From an uncultured Clostridia bacterium (GTDB taxonomy: Bacteria; Bacillota; Clostridia; Christensenellales; Borkfalkiaceae), in assembly GCA_947628505.1 (NCBI GenBank), contig CANRAD010000018.1, positions 1 through 32,307 of the forward strand: 32,307 nucleotides of DNA, written 5' to 3'. The notes under the pieces are model-generated. The model was not told where the DNA came from and ran no database searches. It was given only the letters and a program-made list of their open reading frames with translations. Below are positions 7,362 through 15,316 of the stretch, one piece after another (positions within the stretch are counted from its first letter, which is position 1; every line of letters starts with the position of its first letter). Position numbers and translations under genes: made by a program.

Positions 7362-7922
7362 ATGAAAAACCTTCTCGTGGTTCTTTCCGGTCCTTCCGGC
7401 GTAGGCAAGGGGACGATAGTTTCGAGGCTCCTTGAAAAAGGCGGCTTTTATCTCAGCGTTTCGTGCACTACGCGCGCCCCGCGTCAGGGCGAAAAGGACG
7501 GCAGGGATTATTTTTTCATATCCCGCGAACAATTTCTTTCGGAGATTGCGAACGGCGGTTTTCTGGAATATTCGGAGCATTTCTCGAATTTTTACGGCAC
7601 GCCCGGGAAATACGTCGAAGAGCAGCTCCGCAAAGGCGACGTGCTTCTCGAAATAGAGGTGGACGGCGCGTTGCAGGTTAAAAAAGCCCACCCGGAGGCA
7701 ATACTCATAATGATAGCGCCGCCGAACGAGCAAGAGCTTCGCGCCCGCCTTAAAAAGCGCGGCTCCGAGAGCGACGAAAAAATAGAAGAACGGATAAAAA
7801 GAATGGATTACGAACTCTCCAAAAAGCATCTTTACGATTATGTTGTGATAAACGATAATCTGGACGATGCCGTAGAGGAGATCGCGAATATAATATCGAG
7901 GAGAAAAGGAGAAAAAAAATGA
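7362..7922 (+). CDS. gmk: Guanylate kinase
   Basis: 186 residues, normal length. It phosphorylates GMP to GDP with ATP, a required step in GTP synthesis. Visible features: P-loop SGPSGVGKGTIV at the N-terminus, GMP-binding SCTTRAPRQGEKDGRDYFF, EYSEHFSNFYGTP, and ILIMIAPPNEQELRARLKKRG of the lid region. The chosen ATG has GGAG five bases upstream; a GTG two codons earlier was not preferred. It starts two bases after the yicC stop and overlaps rpoZ by four bases (ATGA), so the three genes are translationally coupled. Confidence 0.97.
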   Translation: MKNLLVVLSGPSGVGKGTIVSRLLEKGGFYLSVSCTTRAPRQGEKDGRDYFFISREQFLSEIANGGFLEYSEHFSNFYGTPGKYVEEQLRKGDVLLEIEVDGALQVKKAHPEAILIMIAPPNEQELRARLKKRGSESDEKIEERIKRMDYELSKKHLYDYVVINDNLDDAVEEIANIISRRKGEKK

Positions 7923-8137
7923 TAAATCAGCCGCCCGTAGATTTACTTATCGAACAGCTCGGCGCCGACGGCGAACCGGTTTCGCGCTATGCGCTTTGCG
8001 TAGTGGCCGCTAAACGCGCGCGTCAGATAATCGAGGCCACACAAGGCATGGCCACGTCGAGCACGCAAGTTATAAAGGAGCTGGCGATTGCCAGCAGAGA
8101 GATTGCCGAAGGCAAGATTAAGTGCGTAAAAGACTGA
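7919..8137 (+). CDS. rpoZ: RNA polymerase omega subunit
   Basis: 72 residues, the usual size for Bacillota. It contains SRYALCVVAAKRARQIIEA, the omega signature, which wraps around the C-terminal tail of beta-prime and helps polymerase assembly. The ATG overlaps the gmk stop (ATGA) and has AGGAG upstream in the gmk 3' end. A 13-bp hairpin follows the stop directly. Confidence 0.95.
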   Translation: MINQPPVDLLIEQLGADGEPVSRYALCVVAAKRARQIIEATQGMATSSTQVIKELAIASREIAEGKIKCVKD

Positions 8138-8167
8138 TTCAAAGCCGCTTTTTGAAGCGGCTTTGAA
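8138..8167 (+). other. 13-bp hairpin between rpoZ and priA, no T-tract
   Basis: Perfect inverted repeat 8138-8150 with 8155-8167 and a four-base loop, beginning directly after the rpoZ stop. The bases after it (ATATAAAAG) lack a T-run, so this is a weak terminator at best and may instead protect the 3' end of the upstream mRNA or mark a processing site. priA begins 17 bases later. Confidence 0.7.
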
Positions 8168-8184
8168 TATAAAAGAGAGAAGGT

Positions 8185-10353
8185 ATGTACGCGCAGGTCA
8201 TAGTAGACATAGCCCACAGTCAGGTAGATAAAATATTCGAGTATTCATGCCCGGACGACGCCGCGATAGGTTCGAGAGTTAAAGTGCCTTTCGGCAGCAG
8301 AATCGTCGACGGGTTTATTATCGGGCTGTCCGGGACGACTTCTCTTCCCGCGGAGAGGATAAAGCCGATAAAGGAGACGTTTGACGAATTGCCCGCGCTC
8401 GTGCCCGAATGCGTGAGCCTTATGGAGCGCATAACCGAGCGTTACCGCGTGCCCAAGGCCGCCGCGTTGAGGCTGTTTCTGCCCTCGGAAATGCGCCTCG
8501 GGAAAGTGAGAGAGGCGCGCGTCAGATATGTGCGTTTCGTAAAGGAAATTCCACTTACGGCTTCGGCCGTAAAACAGAGGGAAGTTTTAGCCTTTCTTAA
8601 AGAAAATATCGAGAGCCCGCTCTCCGTTCTCAGCGAAAAATTCGGCCGCGGAGCCGTCGAGGGGCTTGTGAAAAAAGGAGCGGCGGACATCTTTTCAAAG
8701 CGCAGAACGCGCAGTCCTTTTTCCGACATGAAAGAACGGGCCGGGGAGAAGATACCTACCGCCGCGCAGGCCGCGGCGATAGAGAGCGCGGAAAAATCCG
8801 ACAAACGCGTTCAGCTGTTGCACGGCGTTACGGGAAGCGGAAAAACCGAGATATATATGCAGCTTATCGCCAGACAGATAGCTCTCGGCAAGAGCGCGAT
8901 TTTTCTCGTTCCCGAAATATCTCTTACTCCGCAGATGCTCTCGCAGTTGCGTTCGCGCTTCAAAGGCGAGGCCGCGATATTGCACAGCGGACTTTCCGCG
9001 GGCGAGCGCTTCGACGAATGGTGGAGATTGCGCTCGGGAGAAGCCAGAATAGCCGTGGGCGCGAGGAGCGCGGTGTTCGCCCCGCTCGAAAACATAGGGA
9101 TAATAATCATAGACGAAGAGCACGACGGCTCTTACGTCTCGGAATCCGCGCCGAGATATTCCACCGCAGATATTGCGAAATGGCGCGCGGAATACAACGA
9201 CTGCAAGCTCATTCTCGGCAGCGCCACTCCCTCGGTGGAAAGCTATCTCAAAGCCGAAGAGGGAGAATACAACCTCATAACGCTCAAAGACCGCATAAAC
9301 AAAAAGCCGCTTCCGGAGATAATAATAGCCGATATGCGCAAGGAAGTTAAGAGGGGGAACGCCTCGTCGTTTTCGCTCGCGCTCAGGGAAGAACTCGCCG
9401 AAACGCTCGAAGAGGGCAATCAGGCCATCGTATTTCTCAACAGAAGAGGCTATTCGCAGACGGTCATCTGCCGCGACTGCGGATATGTGGCGAAATGCGG
9501 CAATTGCGACGTAACGCTCACCTATCACAGCGAGGACGGCTGTCTGAAATGCCATTATTGCGGCGCGAAATACCGAATGCTCGACGCTTGCCCCGAGTGC
9601 GGGGGAAGACATATTCTGTATAACGGCACGGGCACGCAGAGAGTCGTCGCCGACCTCAAAAAACTCTTCCCCTCCGCGAGAATACTGCGAATGGACAACG
9701 ACACCGTCTCCGGAAAGGACGGGCATTACAGAATATTGAAAAGTTTTGCGGCAAAAGAGGCGGATATCCTCGTCGGAACGCAGATGATAGCCAAAGGGCA
9801 CGATTTCCCCTCCGTAACGCTCGTCGGTATTCTCGACGCCGACATGAGTCTGCATTTTGCCGATTACAGAAGCGGCGAGAGGACCTTTCAGTTGATAACG
9901 CAGGTTTCCGGCAGAAGCGGACGCGCCGACGCAAAGGGCAAAGTGGTGTTGCAGACGTACTGTCCGGAGAACTACATACTGCGCTATGCGGTAAACTACG
10001 ATTATTCGGGCTTTTTCGAGAACGAAGCCGCGGTGAGAAGAGCGACGGGCTTTCCGCCGTATTCGCTCATATGCAGAGTTATGGTAACTTCGCAGGACGA
10101 CGGCGAAGCCCTCGAAACTTTGAGAAGGGTTTATTCGTCTCTCGAAGCTCTGCGCGCGGAAAAGCCGCAGGAGTTCATTTTTTTGAACAGAATGCACTCG
10201 CCCATAAAAAAAATACAGGGCAGATATCGCTATCAGGCGTTGATGCGCTTGAAGAGCGAAGAATTGCTCGCGAAAATATACGATATCGCGGTGGAATGTT
10301 CCTCGGACGACGCGCTCGTCTATGTGGAGGAAAATCCCGCAAATTTGTCTTAG
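8185..10353 (+). CDS. priA: Primosomal protein N' (replication restart helicase PriA)
   Basis: 722 residues. PriA binds abandoned replication forks and reloads the replisome. The N-terminal DNA-binding domain begins YAQVIVDIAHSQVDKIFEYS. Helicase: Walker A GVTGSGKTEIY (about 214-224), motif II DEEHDGSY (about 310), LGSATPSVES (motif III). The zinc-binding insert has paired cysteines (CRDC, CGNC, CHYC, CPEC, about 429-475). Motifs V and VI are VGTQMIAKGHDFP and QVSGRSGRA. The start has AGAAGG six to seven bases upstream. coaBC, which lies between rpoZ and priA in B. subtilis, is absent; only a hairpin is in its place. Confidence 0.97.
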   Translation: MYAQVIVDIAHSQVDKIFEYSCPDDAAIGSRVKVPFGSRIVDGFIIGLSGTTSLPAERIKPIKETFDELPALVPECVSLMERITERYRVPKAAALRLFLPSEMRLGKVREARVRYVRFVKEIPLTASAVKQREVLAFLKENIESPLSVLSEKFGRGAVEGLVKKGAADIFSKRRTRSPFSDMKERAGEKIPTAAQAAAIESAEKSDKRVQLLHGVTGSGKTEIYMQLIARQIALGKSAIFLVPEISLTPQMLSQLRSRFKGEAAILHSGLSAGERFDEWWRLRSGEARIAVGARSAVFAPLENIGIIIIDEEHDGSYVSESAPRYSTADIAKWRAEYNDCKLILGSATPSVESYLKAEEGEYNLITLKDRINKKPLPEIIIADMRKEVKRGNASSFSLALREELAETLEEGNQAIVFLNRRGYSQTVICRDCGYVAKCGNCDVTLTYHSEDGCLKCHYCGAKYRMLDACPECGGRHILYNGTGTQRVVADLKKLFPSARILRMDNDTVSGKDGHYRILKSFAAKEADILVGTQMIAKGHDFPSVTLVGILDADMSLHFADYRSGERTFQLITQVSGRSGRADAKGKVVLQTYCPENYILRYAVNYDYSGFFENEAAVRRATGFPPYSLICRVMVTSQDDGEALETLRRVYSSLEALRAEKPQEFIFLNRMHSPIKKIQGRYRYQALMRLKSEELLAKIYDIAVECSSDDALVYVEENPANLS

Positions 10354-10362
10354 GAGAATTAT

Positions 10363-10827
10363 ATGGCATTGAGATACGTCGTGCAGGAGGGAGATCCCGT
10401 ACTGCGCACAAAATGCGAAAGCGTAAAGGCTTTCAACGGAGAGTTGCACGCTCTGCTTGACGATATGAAAGAGACGGTGCGCGCGGAGGACGGCGCGGGA
10501 TTGGCCGCGCCGCAGGTGGGAGTGCCCATACGCGCGGTCGTCATAGACATGGGCGACAGCTATTATGAGCTCGTAAATCCCGTTATGGTTTCCGTAAAAG
10601 GAGAGCAGAGGGGGCCGGAGGGCTGTCTTTCGCTCAAAGGCAAGCAGGGCACCGTGGTCCGCCCCGCAAAGGTAAAAGTCGAATATCGCGACAGGACGGG
10701 GAAAAAGCATAAATTGACCGCGGAGGGCTTTTTCGCGCGCGCGGTTTGCCACGAGCTCGATCATCTCGACGGAATTTTATATACCGACAAAGCGGAAGAA
10801 GTTTACGACCTTCCGGCCGAGGATTGA
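10363..10827 (+). CDS. def: Peptide deformylase
   Basis: 154 residues. It removes the formyl group from the N-terminal methionine of new proteins and is Fe2+-dependent. All three motifs are present: GAGLAAPQVG (motif 1), EGCLSLKG (motif 2, cysteine metal ligand) and CHELDHLDG (motif 3, HExxH with two histidine ligands and the catalytic glutamate). AGGAG precedes the ATG. It is adjacent to fmt (one base apart), the enzyme that adds the formyl group, as in most Bacillota. Confidence 0.97.
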   Translation: MALRYVVQEGDPVLRTKCESVKAFNGELHALLDDMKETVRAEDGAGLAAPQVGVPIRAVVIDMGDSYYELVNPVMVSVKGEQRGPEGCLSLKGKQGTVVRPAKVKVEYRDRTGKKHKLTAEGFFARAVCHELDHLDGILYTDKAEEVYDLPAED

Positions 10828-10828
10828 A

Positions 10829-11743
10829 ATGAAGATAGTTTTTGCGGGATCGCCCGAATACGCGGTTCCTTCTTTAAAAGCTCTCGCGGAGGGGGGATAC
10901 GGCGTTGTCGCGGTGATAACCCAGCCCGACAGGCCGACGGGCAGAAAGCGCGTTTTAACGCCCACGCCCGTAAAGCGCGAAGCACTCGCGCTCGGCTTGC
11001 CGGTTTACGAGTTTTTAAAGATAAGAGATTGCGAAAGCGAGGTTGCGGCGCTCGGCGCCGACATAATGATAACGTGCGCTTACGGCCAGATATTGAGCGA
11101 GGGGATATTGAACGCTTTCCCGGGAGGCGTATGGAATCTGCATGCCTCTCTTCTGCCCGAATTCAGGGGTGCTTCGCCCATTCAATCGGCCATACTCGCG
11201 GGCAAAAAATATACGGGTATCACCGTGATGAAGACGGAAGTCGCTCTCGACAGCGGGGATATTCTGCTCGTAAAGAGATGCGAAACAGGCTCCAAAACTT
11301 TCGGAGAGCTCGAAAGAGAGCTCTCCGTTTTATCCGCGGAAGCGGCGTGCGAGGCGGTTGAACGCATATCGCGCGGAGACGTGAGCCTCTTGTTGCAGGA
11401 CGATTCGGCCGCCACGTACTGCAAAAAAATATCCAAGGCGGACGCCGTGCTCGATTTTTCCGAACCGGCCGAAAACGTCTTGCGAAAGATAAAGGCTTTC
11501 AGCCCTACGCCCGCGGCAAGCTGTTCGCTGTGTTCACTGCCGATAAACGTTCTCGACGGCGAGCTCGCTTGCGAGAGCGGAACTGCCGGCGAGGTTATAT
11601 CCGCGGACAAAAACGGCATAAAAGTGGCTTGCGGCGACAATTCCGTGCTCATAACCGTTTTACAGCCGGCCGGCGGCAAGGCGATGAGCGCGAAAGACTT
11701 TTTGAACGGAAGAAAGATAAAGGCGGGCGACAGATTTGATTAA
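10829..11743 (+). CDS. fmt: Methionyl-tRNA formyltransferase
   Basis: 304 residues, usual length. It formylates Met-tRNA(fMet) from 10-formyltetrahydrofolate for initiation. The Rossmann start MKIVFAGSPEYAVPSL, VITQPDRPTGR and the catalytic stretch NLHASLLPEFRGASPIQ (Asn, His; the Asp follows in VALDSGDILL) are present, followed by the C-terminal OB-type domain. It is coupled to def upstream and overlaps rsmB by eight bases. Confidence 0.97.
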   Translation: MKIVFAGSPEYAVPSLKALAEGGYGVVAVITQPDRPTGRKRVLTPTPVKREALALGLPVYEFLKIRDCESEVAALGADIMITCAYGQILSEGILNAFPGGVWNLHASLLPEFRGASPIQSAILAGKKYTGITVMKTEVALDSGDILLVKRCETGSKTFGELERELSVLSAEAACEAVERISRGDVSLLLQDDSAATYCKKISKADAVLDFSEPAENVLRKIKAFSPTPAASCSLCSLPINVLDGELACESGTAGEVISADKNGIKVACGDNSVLITVLQPAGGKAMSAKDFLNGRKIKAGDRFD

Positions 11744-12956
11744 TCCGCTCGCCGATCCCTATCTCATCCTCACGAAGGTATATAAAGAGGACAAATATCT
11801 GAAACAGGCCATAGCCGAAACTCCGGTCGAGCCTCTCAACAAGGCCCGCACCGTGAAAATATGCTACGGCGTGCTCGAAAAGGATATATATCTCGACGAA
11901 ACCATTTCTTTCAACGCTAGCAAAACGCCCCGGTTATCGGTTAGGCTCATTTTGAAAATAGCTCTGTATATGCTTGAATTTATGGGCAAAAAAGACTATA
12001 TGGTAGTAGATTACGCCGTGGATTTGAGCAAAAAGGCGGGCAAAGAAGGCGCTTCGGGATTTGTGAACGCCTTTCTGAGAAGTTACCGCGTTCCGCCCGT
12101 TCCCAAGGGGGCGGACGAGCGGATAAGTCTCTTTTGCTCGGCTCCGTTATGGCTGGCGAAAAAGATAAGGCGCAGTTATAAGGGCGAAGCCGAGAAAATA
12201 CTTTCCGCGCCCTCGCTCGGCATATGCGTGCGCTTCGAGAGAAACGCGGAGAAATACCTTTCGGCCGAACATATCGATACGCCCTTCGAAAACACCTATA
12301 TATTTCCCAATTTCGTGAGAGACGAGGGCTTTTTCGCGGGCGATTACACCTTTCAGTCCGTCGGTTCGGCGGCAATATGCGCGGCCGTTGAGGGCGTGCC
12401 GGAACTGCTCGACGCGTGCGCCGCTCCGGGCGGCAAATCGGTGCTTTTGTCCGCAAAATGCGGGCATGTAACTTCAACCGAACTGCACGCGCACAGAGTG
12501 CGGCTTATCGAGGAATATTGCCGCAGAATGAACGCGGACAACGTGGACGCGTTGGAGGCGGACAGTTCGGTATACGACGGGCGTTTCGCCGAAAGATTCG
12601 ACGCCGTTCTCGTGGACGCGCCTTGTTCGGGGACGGGCGTTCTGAACGAAAACCCCGATATCAAACTGAGAAGAAAGGAGAGCGACGTCGCGGAGCTCGC
12701 GAAAATACAGTTTTCGATACTTTCGAACTGCGCGAAATACGTCAAAAAAGGGGGCGCGCTCTATTATTCGACGTGTTCGTTGCTACCCGAGGAAAACGAC
12801 AGCGTCGTCCACGCGTTTTCCGAAAGTACGGCGGATTTTGCGGTAAAAGAGCTTTCTTCGCCTCTCGGACACATAAAAACAAAATACGGTATGCAATTTT
12901 TGCCGCACATATCGCTCGGCGCGGGCTTTTACGTTGCGGCGTTCGTAAAGCAATGA
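11736..12956 (+). CDS. rsmB: 16S rRNA (cytosine-967-C5)-methyltransferase
   Basis: 406 residues with a TTG start overlapping the end of fmt. The N-terminal NusB-like domain (about 1-130, KICYGVLEKDIYLDETI) precedes the SAM-dependent methyltransferase domain with LDACAAPGGKS (SAM site), DAPCSGTG and YYSTCSLLPEEN. The cysteines in PCSG and TCS are the two catalytic cysteines of this family. The N-terminal domain is divergent compared with the usual YNxxL pattern, but position in the def-fmt-rsmB-rlmN run supports the name. The four-base overlap with rlmN indicates coupled translation. The TTG start was chosen because no better start lies before the conserved helices and the frame upstream lies inside fmt. 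Confidence 0.93.
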   Translation: MINPLADPYLILTKVYKEDKYLKQAIAETPVEPLNKARTVKICYGVLEKDIYLDETISFNASKTPRLSVRLILKIALYMLEFMGKKDYMVVDYAVDLSKKAGKEGASGFVNAFLRSYRVPPVPKGADERISLFCSAPLWLAKKIRRSYKGEAEKILSAPSLGICVRFERNAEKYLSAEHIDTPFENTYIFPNFVRDEGFFAGDYTFQSVGSAAICAAVEGVPELLDACAAPGGKSVLLSAKCGHVTSTELHAHRVRLIEEYCRRMNADNVDALEADSSVYDGRFAERFDAVLVDAPCSGTGVLNENPDIKLRRKESDVAELAKIQFSILSNCAKYVKKGGALYYSTCSLLPEENDSVVHAFSESTADFAVKELSSPLGHIKTKYGMQFLPHISLGAGFYVAAFVKQ

Positions 12957-13969
12957 AAAAAATTATTCAGGATCTCTCCGCCGCGGAATTGAAAGAACTC
13001 GTAATATCCCTCGGCGAAAAACCGTTCAGGGCGGCGCAACTTTACAAGGGACTTATGCTCGGCAAGAAGATTTCGGAAATCAACGTCAACGCCGGGCTCA
13101 AAGAAAAGCTCCTTTCCGTGTTCGAGGACGAGCCCCTTTCGGTGATAAAGACGCTTCAATCTTCCGACGGCACGGAGAAATACCTCTTCCGCCTTGCCGA
13201 CGGAAACATAATAGAGGGAGTGTTGATGAAATACAAATACGGCAACACTCAATGCGTGTCGACGCAGGTGGGTTGCCGTATGGGCTGTAAATTCTGCGCA
13301 AGCACTCTGGGCGGACTTGTGAGAAATCTTACCTCGGGCGAAATTTTGTCGCAGGTTCTGAAAGTCAACGCCATGCACGGCGGCGGCAAGCAAAGAGCGG
13401 TAACCAACATAGTGCTCATGGGCAGCGGCGAGCCGCTCGACAATTACGAAAACGTGCTCGGTTTTCTGAGAAACGTAACCGCCGAGGGCGGCATAAACGT
13501 CTCCGCGCGCAATATCTCGCTGTCCACTTGCGGCATAGTTCCGAAGATATATTCCCTCGCCGACGAAGCTCCGCCCGTCAATCTCACGATTTCCCTTCAC
13601 CACCCGAGGGACGAGGGCAGAAAGCGCACGATGCCCGTCGCCGGGAAGTATTCCATAGCCGAAATTCTGAAAGCGTGCGACTATTATTTTTCAAAGACGG
13701 GCAGGCGCTATATATTCGAATACTGCACCGGGGCGCACGCCTCGGAACTCATTGCTCTTCTGCGTGGAAGACCGTGCCATGTGAATTTAATCAGGCTCAA
13801 CGAGGTAAGCGAAAGAAAACTTGCTCCCGCGGCGGAAGAGGAAGCGCGCGCTTTTTTGAAAGCGCTTACGGAAGGCGGACTTTCGGCAACGCTCAGACGA
13901 CGCACGGGCGCCGATATAGGCGGCGCGTGCGGACAGCTCAGGGCGTCATACATAAAAGAAGAATTATAG
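12953..13969 (+). CDS. rlmN: 23S rRNA A2503 / tRNA A37 C2-methyltransferase (radical SAM)
   Basis: 338 residues from the ATG that overlaps the rsmB stop. RlmN methylates C2 of adenosine with a radical SAM mechanism. Visible: C101 (mechanistic cysteine in CVSTQVGC), the 4Fe-4S cluster motif C108-x3-C112-x2-C115 (CRMGCKFC), NIVLMGSGEPLDNY, the loop SLHHPRDEGRKRTMP and C326 in GGACGQL, the methyl-carrying cysteine. Two departures from the family consensus: GMGEPL is GSGEPL, and the segment usually read as EYVLxxGVNDSxxDA is shortened to FEYCTGAHASELIAL, about seven residues shorter. All catalytic residues are kept, so it is probably active. An earlier in-frame start inside rsmB was rejected. Confidence 0.95.
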   Translation: MKKIIQDLSAAELKELVISLGEKPFRAAQLYKGLMLGKKISEINVNAGLKEKLLSVFEDEPLSVIKTLQSSDGTEKYLFRLADGNIIEGVLMKYKYGNTQCVSTQVGCRMGCKFCASTLGGLVRNLTSGEILSQVLKVNAMHGGGKQRAVTNIVLMGSGEPLDNYENVLGFLRNVTAEGGINVSARNISLSTCGIVPKIYSLADEAPPVNLTISLHHPRDEGRKRTMPVAGKYSIAEILKACDYYFSKTGRRYIFEYCTGAHASELIALLRGRPCHVNLIRLNEVSERKLAPAAEEEARAFLKALTEGGLSATLRRRTGADIGGACGQLRASYIKEEL

Positions 13970-13980
13970 AGAGGTCAGGT

Positions 13981-14646
13981 ATGCAGATAAAAATAGCTCC
14001 TTCCATTCTCTCGGCGGACTTTTCGGCCGTCGGGGAAGCGGTGAGAAAGATGGAGGCGGCGGGCGCGGATTTGATACACTGCGACGTCATGGACGGCACT
14101 TTCGTCGAGCCCATAACTTTCGGCGGACAGATGATAAAAAACATACGTCCGCTCACCGAACTGCCGCTCGACTGTCATCTTATGATAGCCCATCCCCAGA
14201 CGCAGATAAAGTTTTTCGCGGAGGCGGGCGCGGATATCATCACCGTGCATTACAAGGCGTGCGCCGCTATTTCCGAAAGCTATCTCGAAGATACCCTCGC
14301 GCTTATCAAGAGCTATAACGTGAAATGCGGGGCGGTGGTAAATCCGGACGTGCCGGTGGAGAAGATTTTCCCGGTGTTCGGAATGTGCGATATGGTGCTT
14401 TTAATGAGCGTTTTCCCCGGCTACGGCGGACAGAAATTCATACCGTCCACGCTCGAAAAGCTCAAAAAGGCGCGCGAATATGCCGCGGCCGTCGGCAAGC
14501 CCGAACTCGATATAGAGGTGGACGGCGGCATAACAGAGGAAAACGCCGCGGCAATTAAAGCCGCCGGCGCGAACGTGCTCGTCGCGGGGAGCGCCGTGTT
14601 CCGCTCGCCCGATCCCGCCGCTACCATAGCGGCGCTGAAAAGATGA
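13981..14646 (+). CDS. rpe: Ribulose-phosphate 3-epimerase
   Basis: 221 residues. A TIM barrel that interconverts ribulose 5-phosphate and xylulose 5-phosphate. It starts IKIAPSILSADF; metal ligands are in HCDVMDGTFVEP (His, Asp) and CHLMI (His); the catalytic Asp is in IEVDGGI and phosphate is held by VAGSAVF. MSVFPGYGGQKF replaces the usual MSVNPGFGGQ. GAGAGG lies upstream of the ATG, 11 bases after rlmN. In B. subtilis prpC, prkC and rsgA lie between rlmN and rpe; none is here. The stop overlaps the thiN start by four bases. Confidence 0.96.
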   Translation: MQIKIAPSILSADFSAVGEAVRKMEAAGADLIHCDVMDGTFVEPITFGGQMIKNIRPLTELPLDCHLMIAHPQTQIKFFAEAGADIITVHYKACAAISESYLEDTLALIKSYNVKCGAVVNPDVPVEKIFPVFGMCDMVLLMSVFPGYGGQKFIPSTLEKLKKAREYAAAVGKPELDIEVDGGITEENAAAIKAAGANVLVAGSAVFRSPDPAATIAALKR

Positions 14647-15245
14647 AAGCGATAATTCTGCTCAACGGCGAACCCTATCCCCGCAAGATAAACTGCGACG
14701 GCGCGCTCGTCATCTGTTGCGACGGCGCCTACCGTTGGGCCGCAGGGAAAGTCAGAATAGACGTTAATCTCGGCGATTACGACAGTTTTTCCGGCACGCC
14801 GGAACCCCTTCCCGAAGCGGTATATCCCTCCGAAAAGGATTTTACGGACGGAGAAATCGCTCTCGAAAGGGCGCTTTCGTCGGGCGCCGACGAAATAGAA
14901 ATATACGGCGGCGGCGGGGGCCGCGAGGATCATTTCATAGGGAATATACACCTACTGTACAAGGCGTTTTTAAGGGGAGCGCGCGCGACGATGTTCAATG
15001 CGCGCTCGTATATGTTCGCGGCCTCGGGGCGCATAGAGCTGAAAGGGATTAAGGGCAAGACGTTTTCGCTGTTACCTTTCGGCGGAAGCGTGCATATAAT
15101 GGATTACGGAGGAGTAAAATACGCCTATCCGGATACGATATCTTACGGCGAATGCAGAGGGATATCCAATATCGCCGAAGATGAGCTTGCGTATGCGGAT
15201 GTGAAAGGCGTCGCCTTAATAATAGTCAACAGGGGGAAAGTATGA
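14643..15245 (+). CDS. thiN: Thiamine pyrophosphokinase
   Basis: 200 residues. It transfers pyrophosphate from ATP to thiamine, making thiamine diphosphate. Motifs: CCDGAYRW, VNLGDYDSF, EKDFTDGEIAL (acidic Mg-ATP site) and GGGGGREDHFIGNIHLL, which matches the family GGRxDH. The C-terminal beta domain binds thiamine. It overlaps rpe at the start and spoVM at the end by four bases each (ATGA in both cases). Confidence 0.94.
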   Translation: MKAIILLNGEPYPRKINCDGALVICCDGAYRWAAGKVRIDVNLGDYDSFSGTPEPLPEAVYPSEKDFTDGEIALERALSSGADEIEIYGGGGGREDHFIGNIHLLYKAFLRGARATMFNARSYMFAASGRIELKGIKGKTFSLLPFGGSVHIMDYGGVKYAYPDTISYGECRGISNIAEDELAYADVKGVALIIVNRGKV

Positions 15246-15316
15246 CCGTAATTTGCATCAAACCGCCCAAGCCCGTGAGGAAGATTCTGAGGCTTATATG
15301 CCGCAGGAGTTCGTAG
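15242..15316 (+). CDS. spoVM: SpoVM-like spore coat anchor peptide (24 residues)
   Basis: A 24-codon frame starting MTVICIKPPKPVRKIL and ending in a basic tail with a TAG stop. It aligns without gaps to B. subtilis SpoVM (26 residues, MKFYTIKLPKFLGGIV...) with I6, K7, P9, K10, I15 and R17 identical, including the conserved proline that breaks the helix. The position is right: spoVM lies directly after thiN in Bacillus. A strong ribosome-binding site (AGGGGG at 15231-15236, five bases before ATG) sits inside thiN, and the ATG overlaps the thiN stop. SpoVM is an amphipathic helix that recognises the curved forespore membrane and anchors SpoIVA, the base of the spore coat. The dipeptidase start lies inside its last codons. 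Identification rests on position, length, binding site and these residues; no other spore gene is in the window. Confidence 0.78.
   Translation: MTVICIKPPKPVRKILRLICRRSS

Noticed and set aside
8695-10764. Long open frame on the minus strand across priA and def
   Set aside because: It lies antisense to two certain genes, has no family motifs, and is a by-product of codon bias in G+C-rich codons.
12416-12952. N-terminal extension of rlmN into rsmB
   Set aside because: The extension is the shifted frame of rsmB; RlmN homology starts at the ATG at 12953.
13528-13980. N-terminal extension of rpe into rlmN
   Set aside because: Rpe proteins start at IKIAPSILSADF; the ATG at 13981 has a ribosome-binding site.
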